Below are positions 24,547 through 33,892 of a stretch of 64,000 nt of DNA, piece by piece (the first letter of the stretch is position 1; every line of letters starts with the position of its first letter). Below the pieces are notes generated by a model that was not told where the DNA came from, ran no database searches, and saw only the letters and a program-made list of their open reading frames with translations. This stretch comes from JAHEDH01 sp963753285 (GTDB lineage Bacteria > Actinomycetota > Acidimicrobiia > Spongiisociales > ZC4RG35), in contig CAVWBT010000001.1 in the NCBI GenBank assembly GCA_963753285.1, forward strand, positions 248,001 through 312,000, in the 5' to 3' direction. Position numbers and translations under genes: made by a program.

Positions 24547-25914
24547 TCATCCTCGCCGATCGACCCCGATCAGGTGATCGGCGAACCAGGCGCGTGCGAG
24601 TTCGGCAACCGACTGGAGTGCGCCCGGCTCGGTGAACAGATGTGTGGCTCCGGGAACGACCCACAACCGGTTGGGGCACTGCATCATCGCGGCCGCTTGC
24701 CTGTTCAGCTCGAGCACCGAGTGATCCTCTCCCCCGACGATCAGCAGTGTCGGTGCCTGAACGAGATGGAGCTTCGACCCGGCCAGATCTGGTCGGCCAC
24801 CGCGCGAGACGACGGCGGCGACGTCGACGGAAGGGTCGGCGGCTGCCGTGAGCGCAGCCGCTGCGCCGGTGCTCGCACCGAAATACCCGATCCTCGATCC
24901 CTGCACCTCCGGCCGGCGTTCGAGCCACTTGGTTGCGCCAACCAGACGATCTGCGAGCAAGTCGATGTCGAAGACGTTTCTTCGGTCGGTCTCCTCTGCG
25001 AACGTGAGGAGGTCGAAGAGGAGGGTGGCCAGCCCAGCTTTCCGCAGCTCGGCGGCGACGAACAGGTTCCTCGGGCTGTGGCGGCTGCTCCCGCTCCCGT
25101 GGGCGAAGACCACGATGCCCGAATGGTCGGCCGGGACCGCCAGATGCCCACCGAGCCGAACCCGGCCGAGGTCGATCTCGACGTCGAGGTCGAAGTCTCC
25201 GGCGGCAGGTCGAGAGCCGTCCAGCAGTGCGACGACTTCCTCGTCGGTGGTCTGACCGAACTCCTCGCAGAGGCGGCTGATGGCGAGCACGCTGTCGACG
25301 GTCTCCAGAGCGATGTACTCGTCTGCCGCCTCAGTCATCCAGTCCTGCCATCCGATCGGCGCCGCCAGCACTGCCAGCAGGACCCGCGAAGCGCCTTCGC
25401 GACGGGCGATGGCACATGCTGCGCGGGCCGTTGCCCCGGTCGCCACGCCGTCGTCGACGACGATCACCGTTCGACCCAGCAGTTCCTCCCTCGGCCGATC
25501 TCCGCGCAGCCGCTCGGCCTGTCGAGCGAGCTCCAACCGTTCGCGGATCTCCGCCGCTCTCATCTCGCCGTCGCTCAGCCTCATCGATCGACTGAGCCCG
25601 GTGTTGACGACCCGGACACCGCCCTCGCCGATGGCACCGACCGTCACCTCGGGTCGGGAGGCTGCACCGAGCTTCCGGACGATGACCATGTCGAGCGGAG
25701 CTCCGAGTTCGGCGGCCACTGCGGCCGCAACGGGAACGCCACCGCGTGCCACTCCAAGGACCACGACGTCGTCACGCCCCAGTCGGGTCCCGTATCGAGT
25801 TCGCAGCCGGAGGCCGAGACGCCGGCCCGCCGCTCTTCGATCGATCACAGCTCCTTCCTTCGCCAACGGTCGCGCATCGCCTTGCATCGGAACAGGGCCA
25901 CCGGTCCCGCACAT
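24547..25914 (-). CDS. Phosphoribosyltransferase-alpha/beta hydrolase fusion
   Basis: A 455-residue two-domain protein. Residues about 24-215 are a type I phosphoribosyltransferase-like domain with PRPP loop VIVVDDGVATGATA (150-163) and an early VARGGVPVA. Residues about 240-455 are an alpha/beta hydrolase of the dienelactone hydrolase type, with nucleophile elbow GYFGASTGA (S348), acid near GGEDHSV and histidine in GATHLF. The same fusion is known in many bacteria without an established substrate. The start could be ATG 25914, ATG 25887 or GTG near 25848; the first 20 residues are not conserved-looking. Confidence 0.85.
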   Translation of the reverse strand: MCGTGGPVPMQGDARPLAKEGAVIDRRAAGRRLGLRLRTRYGTRLGRDDVVVLGVARGGVPVAAAVAAELGAPLDMVIVRKLGAASRPEVTVGAIGEGGVRVVNTGLSRSMRLSDGEMRAAEIRERLELARQAERLRGDRPREELLGRTVIVVDDGVATGATARAACAIARREGASRVLLAVLAAPIGWQDWMTEAADEYIALETVDSVLAISRLCEEFGQTTDEEVVALLDGSRPAAGDFDLDVEIDLGRVRLGGHLAVPADHSGIVVFAHGSGSSRHSPRNLFVAAELRKAGLATLLFDLLTFAEETDRRNVFDIDLLADRLVGATKWLERRPEVQGSRIGYFGASTGAAAALTAAADPSVDVAAVVSRGGRPDLAGSKLHLVQAPTLLIVGGEDHSVLELNRQAAAMMQCPNRLWVVPGATHLFTEPGALQSVAELARAWFADHLIGVDRRG

Positions 25915-25987
25915 CAGAGTCCGAACGCAGACTTGACGAGGAGTCGTCGCTCATCGACCACACGTGATCGGTCTGCCACCGTGGTTC

Positions 25988-27398
25988 TCAGATCGGGGGG
26001 CGGTGATCGCTCCAGCCGAGTGCACGCTCGAGTTGACCGGAGACGGACAACAGGAGGTCCTCGCGATTGGGCGGAACGATCAACATCGCACCGATCGGCA
26101 GCCCGTCGGCCGTGAACCCGGCGGGGATGGTCGCCGCCGGCTGGCCGGTGTAGTTCCAGACGGCGGTGAACGGGTACACACGGCTCATGCCGATCGCGGT
26201 GCGTACCGCACCTTTCCCGCGCCACGTGCCGATCGGGACCGGCGGCACGCCCGGTCGCGGGCGTGACCAGCAGGTCTACGTCGTCGAAGATCCGATTGAT
26301 GCGTTCGGTGTGGGCGACCCGCCGTTCCAGCGCGCCTCTGAACATGGCATCGGGCAGCAGCCGCCCCATCCTCGCGAAGCCTCGCGTTCGGGCCTCGAGC
26401 CGGGCCGGATGTGGCACCTGCTCGAAGTGCTCGAGGATGCCGCGTAGGTAGAGCGGGGCGATCTCGTTCCCGACCGACCCGAACTCGGGCGTGCGCCGGA
26501 CGACGGAGTGCCCGAGTGAGGCCAGCGCGGCCACGATGGTCTCGACCGCAACCCGAGCCGACTCGTCGACGATCGGCGGAGCGAGGGCGCGGACCGGCTC
26601 GAGAGACCACGCCACGGTCATCCGCCCCGGATCGGTGCCGGCGGCCTCGACGAAGGTCGATTCCGGATATGGAGGCGTGTGGGCATCGCCCGGGGCCGGG
26701 CCGGACGCAACGTCGAGCCACAGAGCCGTGTCGACCACCCGGCGGGTGAGACAGCCCGTCGATGACATCCCGAACCAGTGCTGCGACTCCGGCATCAAGC
26801 TGATCCGGCCGCGTTGTGGCTTCAATCCGAACAGCCCGCAGTTCGCCGCCGGGATTCGAATCGATCCGGCGCCGTCCGATGCCGACGCGGCCCCCACCAG
26901 CCCTGCGGCGACAGCCGCCCCGGAGCCCCCGCTGGACCCTCCCGGAGTCCGACCGGCATCCCACGGGTTCTCGGTGTCGCCGACGAACTCGCTCTCTGTG
27001 AACCCGGTGATCGCCAGCTCGGGGAGATTCGTCTTCCCGATGACGATCGCCCCGGCTCCGCGGAGCCGTCTCACATGCTCGGCGTCCGACCGTGCCGGCT
27101 CGTCGTATGCAACCGTCCCGTGCGACGTGATGCGTCCGGTGATGTCGAGCTCGTCCTTGATCGCCACCGGAACGCCCAGAAGCGGAAGCGATTCGCCCGC
27201 AGACAGACGCCGATCGGCCGCTTCGGCCTCGGCGAGCGCCTCGGCCCCGTACACCTCTCGGAACGCCTTCAACTCCGGGTCGATGCGTTCGATTCGGTCG
27301 AGATACACCCCGACGAGTTCAGCCGACGTCACCTTCGATTCCCTGAGGAGCGTCGCCTGCTCGGCGATTCCTGCGAAGGCGAGATCGACGTCGTTCAT
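25988..27398 (-). pseudogene. Amidase-signature enzyme, frameshifted near the C-terminus
   Basis: This is an amidase-signature hydrolase with the Ser-cisSer-Lys triad intact: GVPVAIKDELD (Lys) and GGSSGGSGAAVAAG (Ser pair), DGAGSIRIPAANCGL. The reading frame starting at ATG 27398 is coherent to LLVTPATG, then changes frame at about 26249-26253. The right C-terminal sequence continues in another frame (25988-26248): PPVPIGTWRGKGAVRT, then FTAVWNYTGQPAATIPAGF and DGLPIGAMLIVP. One extra base in GGGC would explain it. Left as is, the last ~85 residues are lost. Real decay and sequencing error are both possible. Confidence 0.75.
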
Positions 27399-27530
27399 GA
27401 GACGAACAGTAGAAGCGTCGATCCCATCGGTGTGCGCCGCATGGGTCACCCGCGTTTCGCCACTGAACCACCGGCCACCGCCGGCAGGACTCCGAGACAC
27501 GACGGATCATGGGTCTGGGCCTCCCCCAGC

Positions 27531-27560
27531 TTGACAGTATTTCTACGGGTGCCGTAGCTT
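27531..27560 (+). promoter_or_regulatory. Promoter of topA, likely leaderless
   Basis: TTGACA (27531-27536) and TAGCTT (27555-27560) are 18 bp apart. The -10 element ends 7 bp before the GTG at 27568, so transcription would begin at or next to the start codon. Confidence 0.65.
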
Positions 27561-27567
27561 GACGCCC

Positions 27568-30129
27568 GTGCCAAAGACTCTCGTCATCGTCGAATCGCCA
27601 ACCAAAGCCAAGAAGATCAAAGGTTTTCTCGGGTCCGACGTGGTCGTCGAAGCCTCGATGGGCCACGTTCGCGACCTGCCCCGATCCGCCTCGGAGGTCC
27701 CCGCCCGCTTCAAGGACCAGCCGTGGGGACGCCTCGGCGTGAACGTCGACGAGGGGTTCGAGCCGATCTACGTGAACTCCAAGAACCGCCGCGATCAGAT
27801 CAAGAAGCTCAAGACCCTCATCAAGGATGCTGACGAGCTCTACCTCGCAACGGACGAAGATCGCGAGGGGGAGTCCATCGCATGGCATCTCGCCGAGATC
27901 CTCAAGCCGAAGATCCCCGTGAAGCGCATGGTCTTCCACGAGATCACCGAACGCGCCATCCAGGAGGCCTTCGACAGCCCCAGGGACATCGACGAGCGAC
28001 TGGTCGACGCGCAGGAGGCACGCCGAATCCTCGACCGCCTCTACGGATACGAGGTCTCACCGGTCTTGTGGAAGAAGGTCGCCTCCGGGCTCTCGGCGGG
28101 ACGGGTCCAATCGGTGGCAGTCCGCATCATCGTCGAACGGGAACGCGAGCGCATGGCGTTCACCTCGGCTTCGTACTGGGACATCGAGGGGACGTTCACG
28201 AAGACCGACGACCCCATCGAGTTCCCGGCCAAGCTCGTCGCCGTCGACGGCAGCCGGATCGCCACGGGCCGCGACTTCGACAGCGACGGCACGCTCACAT
28301 CCGACGCGGTCGCCCTGGACTCTGAAGCGGCCGCCGCTCTCGTCGAGGGTCTGGCCGACGCCGACTTCGCGGTGCGGTCGACCGAGACCAAGCCGTACAC
28401 GCGCCGCCCGTACCCGCCCTTCCGCACGTCGACGCTCCAGGCCGAGGCGGGACGCAAGCTCCGCTTCTCCAGCGCCCGCACCATGTCGGTCGCCCAGCGT
28501 CTCTACGAGAACGGCTACATCACCTACATGCGGACCGACTCGACGACGCTGTCCGGCGAGGCGATCTCGAACGCCCGCTCGTCGATCCAGAAGCTGTACG
28601 GAGAGGACTACCTCCCGGCCGAACCGCGCTTCTACGGCTCCCAGGCCAAGAACGCCCAGGAGGCCCATGAGGCGATCCGCCCGGCCGGTGACACGTGGAA
28701 GACTCCCGCCGAGGTCTCACGGGACGTCGGAGCCGACGAGGCCAAGCTGTACGACCTGATCTGGAAGCGGACCGTTGCGTGCCAGATGCCGGACGCCAAG
28801 GGGGAGTCGGTCTCGGTCCGACTCGGTGCGACGTCGAGCGACGGACGGGATGCCGAATTCTCGGCTTCGGGCCGAACCATCACCTTCCCCGGGTTCCTCA
28901 AGGCCTACGTCGCGTCGATCGACGATCCATCTGCGATGGCGGACGACGACGAGAACGCCCTTCCGGGACTCGCCGAGGGCGACGCGCTCGACGCGGTTGC
29001 GCTCGAACCGACCGGGCACGAGACCAAACCGCCGAACCGCTACAACGAGTCCTCGCTCGTCGAGCGCATGGAGGAGCTCGGTGTCGGCCGGCCCTCGACG
29101 TACGCATCGATCATCTCGACCATCCAGGACCGCGGCTACGTGTGGAAGCGAGGCAATGCTCTCATCCCGTCGTTCACGGCGTTTGCGGTCGTGACACTCC
29201 TCGAGCAGAGCTTTGCGAACCTCGTGGACTACGAGTTCACCGCCCGCATGGAAGACGACCTCGACGAGATCGCCCGTGGCGAGCAGCAGCGGGTGCCGTG
29301 GCTGGAACGGTTCTATCACGGCGCCGACGGCCTCAAGGAGACGGTCGAGAGCCGGCTCGGCGACATCGACGCTCGGGCGGTGAATTCCATACCGATCGGA
29401 ACCGACGACCAGGGTCGTGAGATCGTCGCCAGGGTCGGCAAGTACGGGCCATTCCTCCAGCGCGGCGAAGATCGGGGCGGAATCCCCGACGACATTCCGC
29501 CCGACGAGCTGACGATCGAAAAGGCCACCGAGCTGATCGACGACCAGTCCCGCGGCGACAAGATCCTCGGGACCGACCCCGAGTCCGGGATGACTGTCTA
29601 CGCGCGGACCGGGCGGTTCGGCCCGTATGTGCAGCTGGGCGAACAGGAAGAAGGCTCGAAGACCAAACCCAAGCGATCGTCGTTGCTGACCGGGATGGAA
29701 CTCGATGCACTCAGCCTCGACGACGCCCTCAGACTCCTGTCACTGCCGAGAACGGTCGGGACCGACGAAGAGGGTGAGGAGATCCTGGCGCTCAACGGCA
29801 GATACGGTCCCTACATCCAGCGCGGCAAGGACCGCCGAAGCCTCGAGAGCGAAGACCAGCTGTTCACGCTGACGGTCGAGGAAGCACTGAAGCTGTTGGC
29901 CGAGCCGCCGCGCCGCCGCGGGCAGCGTGCAGCGTCCGGACCACTCAAGGAGCTCGGCGAGCATCCTGATTCGAAGAAGCCGGTGGTCGTGAAGTCGGGC
30001 CGGTACGGCCCCTACGTCACAGACGGCGAGGTCAACGCCTCACTGCGCAAGGGTGACGACCCCGAGAAGATCACGATGGATCGGGCGGTCGAGTTGCTGG
30101 CGGCGCGGCGGGCCAAGCTCGCCGAGTAG
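27568..30129 (+). CDS. topA: DNA topoisomerase I
   Basis: Type IA topoisomerase that relaxes negative supercoils. The Toprim domain begins LVIVESPTKAKKIKGFLG and includes LATDEDREGESIAWHL; the catalytic Tyr lies in GYITYMRTDSTTLS, with YPPFRTSTLQAEAGRKL and VGRPSTYASIISTI. The C-terminal region has four topoisomerase-I repeats (GKYGPFLQ, GRFGPYVQ, GRYGPYIQ, GRYGPYVT) and no zinc fingers, as in mycobacterial enzymes. GTG 27568 (VPKTLVIVESPT) fits both the family N-terminus and the promoter spacing better than the TTG at 27559. Length is 853 residues. Confidence 0.96.
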   Translation: MPKTLVIVESPTKAKKIKGFLGSDVVVEASMGHVRDLPRSASEVPARFKDQPWGRLGVNVDEGFEPIYVNSKNRRDQIKKLKTLIKDADELYLATDEDREGESIAWHLAEILKPKIPVKRMVFHEITERAIQEAFDSPRDIDERLVDAQEARRILDRLYGYEVSPVLWKKVASGLSAGRVQSVAVRIIVERERERMAFTSASYWDIEGTFTKTDDPIEFPAKLVAVDGSRIATGRDFDSDGTLTSDAVALDSEAAAALVEGLADADFAVRSTETKPYTRRPYPPFRTSTLQAEAGRKLRFSSARTMSVAQRLYENGYITYMRTDSTTLSGEAISNARSSIQKLYGEDYLPAEPRFYGSQAKNAQEAHEAIRPAGDTWKTPAEVSRDVGADEAKLYDLIWKRTVACQMPDAKGESVSVRLGATSSDGRDAEFSASGRTITFPGFLKAYVASIDDPSAMADDDENALPGLAEGDALDAVALEPTGHETKPPNRYNESSLVERMEELGVGRPSTYASIISTIQDRGYVWKRGNALIPSFTAFAVVTLLEQSFANLVDYEFTARMEDDLDEIARGEQQRVPWLERFYHGADGLKETVESRLGDIDARAVNSIPIGTDDQGREIVARVGKYGPFLQRGEDRGGIPDDIPPDELTIEKATELIDDQSRGDKILGTDPESGMTVYARTGRFGPYVQLGEQEEGSKTKPKRSSLLTGMELDALSLDDALRLLSLPRTVGTDEEGEEILALNGRYGPYIQRGKDRRSLESEDQLFTLTVEEALKLLAEPPRRRGQRAASGPLKELGEHPDSKKPVVVKSGRYGPYVTDGEVNASLRKGDDPEKITMDRAVELLAARRAKLAE

Positions 30130-30950
30130 TGCCGAGCGTCTTCATCACGGGGGCCTCGACCGGGATCGGTCGCGATGCTGCGCTCCGCATGGCCGACCGC
30201 GGCTGGTCGGTGTTCAGTGGCGTCCGGTCCGATGACGCCTCGGCCGACCTGATCGAAGCCTCGAGCGGCGCGGTCACGCCGGTCATCTGCGACGTGACCA
30301 GCTCGCGACAGATCACCGACGCAACGACTCGCGTGCTGTCCGCCACCGGTGGCACGCTCGAAGGGCTCGTCAACAACGCCGGCATCGCAGTCGCCGGGCC
30401 GCTCGAACTCGTGAGCGCCGACGACCTCCGGGCCCAGCTCGAGACCAACGTGGTCGGAGCGGCAGCGGTCACCAGCGCGCTGATCCCGGCACTCCGCAGC
30501 GCCGGCGGGAGGATCGTCAACGTCTCTTCTGCTTCCGGAGTGTTCAGTCAGCCGATGCTCGGGCCGTACAGCATGTCGAAGTTCGCGCTCGAGGCGATGA
30601 GCGATGCACTTCGACGCGAGCTGGCGTCGTCCGGGATCAAGGTCTCGGTTCTCCAGCCCTCGCGGATCGCCACTCCGATCTGGGAGAAGTCGCTCGAATC
30701 CAACACCGTGCTCCACAAGGTCACTGAGGAGCACCGTCGCTGGTACGGCCGCATGCTGGACGGGATCGTGGCCGCGGCCCAGAACCCTGGCGGCAACCCC
30801 GTGACGCTCACCAGCGATGCAATCGAGCACGCACTCACCTCTCGGCGCCCGAAGACGCGATATCGAGTCGGCACCGAGGCACGGATCATCGCACTGGTCG
30901 TCCGACTGGCACCAGACCGCCTCCTCGACCGAATCGACCCGTTCGCCTGA
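30129..30950 (+). CDS. Short-chain dehydrogenase/reductase
   Basis: A classical SDR of 273 residues with glycine motif GASTGIG (8-14), NNAG (82-85), the Ser of VNVSSASG, and the catalytic pair Y147/K151 in YSMSK. The C-terminal part (EHRRWYGRMLDGIVAAAQNP) resembles SDRs acting on retinol- or steroid-like lipids, but no substrate can be named. The GTG start overlaps the topA stop by one base (TAGTG), so translation is coupled to topA. Confidence 0.85.
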   Translation: MPSVFITGASTGIGRDAALRMADRGWSVFSGVRSDDASADLIEASSGAVTPVICDVTSSRQITDATTRVLSATGGTLEGLVNNAGIAVAGPLELVSADDLRAQLETNVVGAAAVTSALIPALRSAGGRIVNVSSASGVFSQPMLGPYSMSKFALEAMSDALRRELASSGIKVSVLQPSRIATPIWEKSLESNTVLHKVTEEHRRWYGRMLDGIVAAAQNPGGNPVTLTSDAIEHALTSRRPKTRYRVGTEARIIALVVRLAPDRLLDRIDPFA

Positions 30951-30994
30951 CACGAAATCTCGGCCGCAGCCTGCGAGCCGTTCTGCGGCAGTGT

Positions 30995-31000
30995 CATACT
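30995..31000 (+). promoter_or_regulatory. -10-like box before enoyl-CoA hydratase gene
   Basis: CATACT is 7 bp from the ATG at 31008 and no Shine-Dalgarno is seen, which fits a leaderless transcript. No clear -35 was found. Confidence 0.35.
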
Positions 31001-31007
31001 CGGTCGC

Positions 31008-31769
31008 ATGAGCGACGTCATCATCTCACGCGATGGGCCGGTCACGACGATCACGTTGAACCGCCCGGACCGCCGCAACGCACTCTCGCTGGAGTTCATG
31101 AACGAGTTGATCGAGGCCCTCAACGGGCTCGACCGGTCGACTGAGGTGGTGATGATCGCCGCCAACGGCCCGGCGTTCTCTGCTGGTCACGATCTGAGTG
31201 AAATCGTCGGCGGTGAGCCCGCATTCTTCACAGAGCTCTTCGAGGTGTGCACCGAGCTCATGGAGACGATCCACCGCATCCCCCAACCGGTGATCGCCCG
31301 GGTTCACGGAATCGCGACCGCCGCCGGATGCCAGCTGGTCGCATCGTGCGACCTGGCCGTCGCTGCCGACACGGCCACGTTTGCCACCCCTGGCGTCAAG
31401 ATCGGACTGTTCTGCTCCACCCCCATGGTGCCGATCAGCCGCGCGGTCGGACGCAAACGGGCCATGCAGATGTTGCTGACCGGCGAGCCGATCGACGCAC
31501 AGACGGCGATGGACTGGGGCCTGATCAATGTCGCCGTTCCGCCCGACATGCTCGACGATCATGTCGATTCGCTGATCGCGCAGATCCTCAGATTCAGCCC
31601 GACGGTGATCGGCCTCGGCAAGGAGACGTTCTACTCCCAGGTCGACCTGGAGGAACACGAGGCGTACGACATCGCCAAGTCTGTGATGGCGAACAACGCC
31701 GCACTCCCCGACGCCCAGGAAGGCATGTCGGCGTTCCTCGAGAAGCGAGCCCCGGAGTGGAAGCGATGA
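31008..31769 (+). CDS. Enoyl-CoA hydratase/isomerase family protein
   Basis: A crotonase-fold protein of 253 residues, acting on acyl-CoA thioesters. It has the CoA-binding/oxyanion blocks NGPAFSAGHDLSEIV and HGIATAAGCQLVASCDLAVA, then TPGVKIGLFCSTPMVP. The usual catalytic Glu pair is not obvious: the second position lies in LFCSTPMVPISRAVG, so hydratase activity should not be assumed. It overlaps the next gene (acyl-CoA ligase) by 4 nt, suggesting both work on the same acid. Confidence 0.88.
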   Translation: MSDVIISRDGPVTTITLNRPDRRNALSLEFMNELIEALNGLDRSTEVVMIAANGPAFSAGHDLSEIVGGEPAFFTELFEVCTELMETIHRIPQPVIARVHGIATAAGCQLVASCDLAVAADTATFATPGVKIGLFCSTPMVPISRAVGRKRAMQMLLTGEPIDAQTAMDWGLINVAVPPDMLDDHVDSLIAQILRFSPTVIGLGKETFYSQVDLEEHEAYDIAKSVMANNAALPDAQEGMSAFLEKRAPEWKR

Positions 31770-33382
31770 GCAAGGTGTCGATCACCGAGTTGACCCCCGG
31801 CATCATGCTGGAGCGATCCGCAGACGTCTTCGGCGACAAGACCGCCATCGTCTATGGCGACCGCTCGCTGACCTACGACGATTTCCGCACCGAGACGACC
31901 CGCACGGCTCGGGCCCTCATGGCGTCCGGGATCGGGGAGGGGGACCGGGTGGCGTACCTGATGCCGAACTTGCCCGAGATGCTCGTCGCCCACTTCGCCG
32001 TCCCACTGATCCCAGCCGTGCTGGTTGCGATCAACACCCGGCTGTCCGGGCCGGAGATCGAGTACATCCTCGATCACTCAGGCGCGTCGATGCTGGTCGT
32101 CGATTCCGCGTTGTACCCGGTGGTTGCCGACCACCTCGAAGGCCGCGCCCGCCTGCGGGAGGTGGTCGTGCTGCACGACCCGGCCTCCGACGCGGATCCC
32201 ATCGATGCCCCCACGTCGTTCTCGGACTTCCTCGAACGCGGGTCGGACGAGCCGCTGCCGTTCACCGTCGACGACGAGGAACGAACCATCTCGATCAACT
32301 ACACCTCGGGCACGACCGGACGCCCGAAAGGTGTCATGTACAGCCATCGAGGCGGATATCTGAACGCGCTCGCCGAAGTCATCCATTCGAACCACGTACC
32401 CGAGTCCGTGTACCTGTGGACCCTTCCGATGTTCCACTGCAACGGATGGTGCACAACGTGGGGCGTCACGGCCATCGGCGGCACCCACATCTGCCTCCGA
32501 GCACCCGAAGCCGGGGCGATCTGGAAGGCGATCCGAGAGCACGGCGTGACTCACCTGAACGCCGCCCCGACCGTGCTGGTGTCGATGGTGAACCATCCTG
32601 ACGCCGGGCAACTGCCGCAGCGGGACGGCAATCCCTTCGTGGTCACCACCGCCGGCGCACCGCCGAGCCCGACGATCATCGCCCAGTTGAACGAGCTCGG
32701 GGCGAAGGTGGTCCACGTCTACGGGCTCACCGAGACCTACGGGCCGTACACGATCTGCGAGCCGCAGCCCGAGTGGGGCGAAGCCCCACTCGACGAGCGC
32801 GTTCGGCTGATGGCGCGTCAGGGCGTCGCATACATCGGGGCCGACCCGATCCGGGTCGTCGACGACGAGATGAACGACGTGCCCCGCGACGGCGAGACGA
32901 TGGGTGAGGTCGTCATGCGTGGCAACAACGTCATGAAGGGGTATCACGACGACCCCGAGGCGACGGAGAAGGCGTTCCGGGGCGGCTGGTTCCACTCGGG
33001 AGATCTCGGCGTGTGGCATCCCGACGGCTACATCCAACTCCGGGACCGGAGCAAGGACATCATCATCTCGGGTGGCGAGAACATCTCGACGATCGAGGTC
33101 GAACAGGCGATCGTCAGCCACGATGCCGTGCTGGAAGCCGCCGTCGTGGCCATGCCACACGAACACTGGGGTGAGCGCCCGATCGCCTACGTCACCTTGA
33201 AACCCGGGGCAGTTGCAGAGCCCGGAGCGATCATCGACCACGTCCGTGACCGCCTCGCCCACTACAAGGCTCCCGACGTCGTCGAGATCGTCGATCAACT
33301 GCCCAAGACCTCGACCGGCAAGATCCAGAAGTTCGTTCTGCGTGAGCCACTGTGGAAGGACAGGGAGACGAGGATCAATTGA
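31766..33382 (+). CDS. Acyl-CoA synthetase (AMP-forming)
   Basis: An ANL-superfamily ligase (538 residues) that activates a carboxylic acid through an acyl-AMP and passes it to CoA. Motifs are YTSGTTGRPKGVMYSHRG (AMP loop), VYGLTETYGP, GWFHSGDLGVWHPDG, and the C-terminal hinge and lysine (LRDRSKDIIISGGENIS; LPKTSTGKIQKF). It resembles medium/long-chain fatty acid or methylmercaptopropionate CoA ligases; the latter similarity (DmdB-like) is not proof of substrate. ATG 31766 overlaps the hydratase stop by 4 nt. Confidence 0.9.
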   Translation: MSKVSITELTPGIMLERSADVFGDKTAIVYGDRSLTYDDFRTETTRTARALMASGIGEGDRVAYLMPNLPEMLVAHFAVPLIPAVLVAINTRLSGPEIEYILDHSGASMLVVDSALYPVVADHLEGRARLREVVVLHDPASDADPIDAPTSFSDFLERGSDEPLPFTVDDEERTISINYTSGTTGRPKGVMYSHRGGYLNALAEVIHSNHVPESVYLWTLPMFHCNGWCTTWGVTAIGGTHICLRAPEAGAIWKAIREHGVTHLNAAPTVLVSMVNHPDAGQLPQRDGNPFVVTTAGAPPSPTIIAQLNELGAKVVHVYGLTETYGPYTICEPQPEWGEAPLDERVRLMARQGVAYIGADPIRVVDDEMNDVPRDGETMGEVVMRGNNVMKGYHDDPEATEKAFRGGWFHSGDLGVWHPDGYIQLRDRSKDIIISGGENISTIEVEQAIVSHDAVLEAAVVAMPHEHWGERPIAYVTLKPGAVAEPGAIIDHVRDRLAHYKAPDVVEIVDQLPKTSTGKIQKFVLREPLWKDRETRIN

Positions 33383-33413
33383 CGTCTCACGTCTCACGTC
33401 TCGACGATGGCTT

Positions 33414-33815
33414 GTGGCCGTTGTGCTGACGCTCGTCTTGGCCGGATGCGCCTGTACCGAGGTCGCCTGCAACGATGTGATTCTGTTCGACAGGACACAA
33501 TTGGAGGATTGGATCGGATCAGACACGTTCTCGATCGAAGTGTGTACTGACGGAGAGTGCACGACTGCGAGCTTGTCGCGCGATCCGACACGTTCCCCAC
33601 TCGGTTTTCCCATCAGCGAGGAGGCCGCCGGCGCGACCGAAGTCGATCTCACGGTCACCGCCGGTTCGGCCTCGAGGACGGCATCGGGATCGATCGAATT
33701 TGCGATTTGGAGGCCAAACGGGTCGTTCTGTCCACCGGCCGGTCGGGTCGCCGAGATCTCCATCGACGACGGCGTGTTACGGAATGCAGCAACCGACTCG
33801 TTTCTCGACGAGTGA
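33414..33815 (+). CDS. Small lipoprotein, start uncertain
   Basis: The frame encodes a short secreted lipoprotein of about 130 residues. A hydrophobic stretch VAVVLTLVLAGC ends in a lipobox, followed by Cys-rich CACTEVACND and a probable beta-rich domain with four more Cys (EVCTDGECT). GTG 33414 gives a signal peptide without basic residues; upstream RLTSRR would be supplied by an ATT at 33378 or GTG 33342, the latter overlapping the ligase gene. The function is unknown. It is close behind the acyl-CoA ligase but may be independent. Confidence 0.55.
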   Translation: MAVVLTLVLAGCACTEVACNDVILFDRTQLEDWIGSDTFSIEVCTDGECTTASLSRDPTRSPLGFPISEEAAGATEVDLTVTAGSASRTASGSIEFAIWRPNGSFCPPAGRVAEISIDDGVLRNAATDSFLDE

Positions 33816-33892
33816 TCGAAGAGGTTCGCACCCTCCTCGCCAAACCGGATCTGGACGACGCGTTCTGTCATAGGGGTGAGAGATACTGCGTC

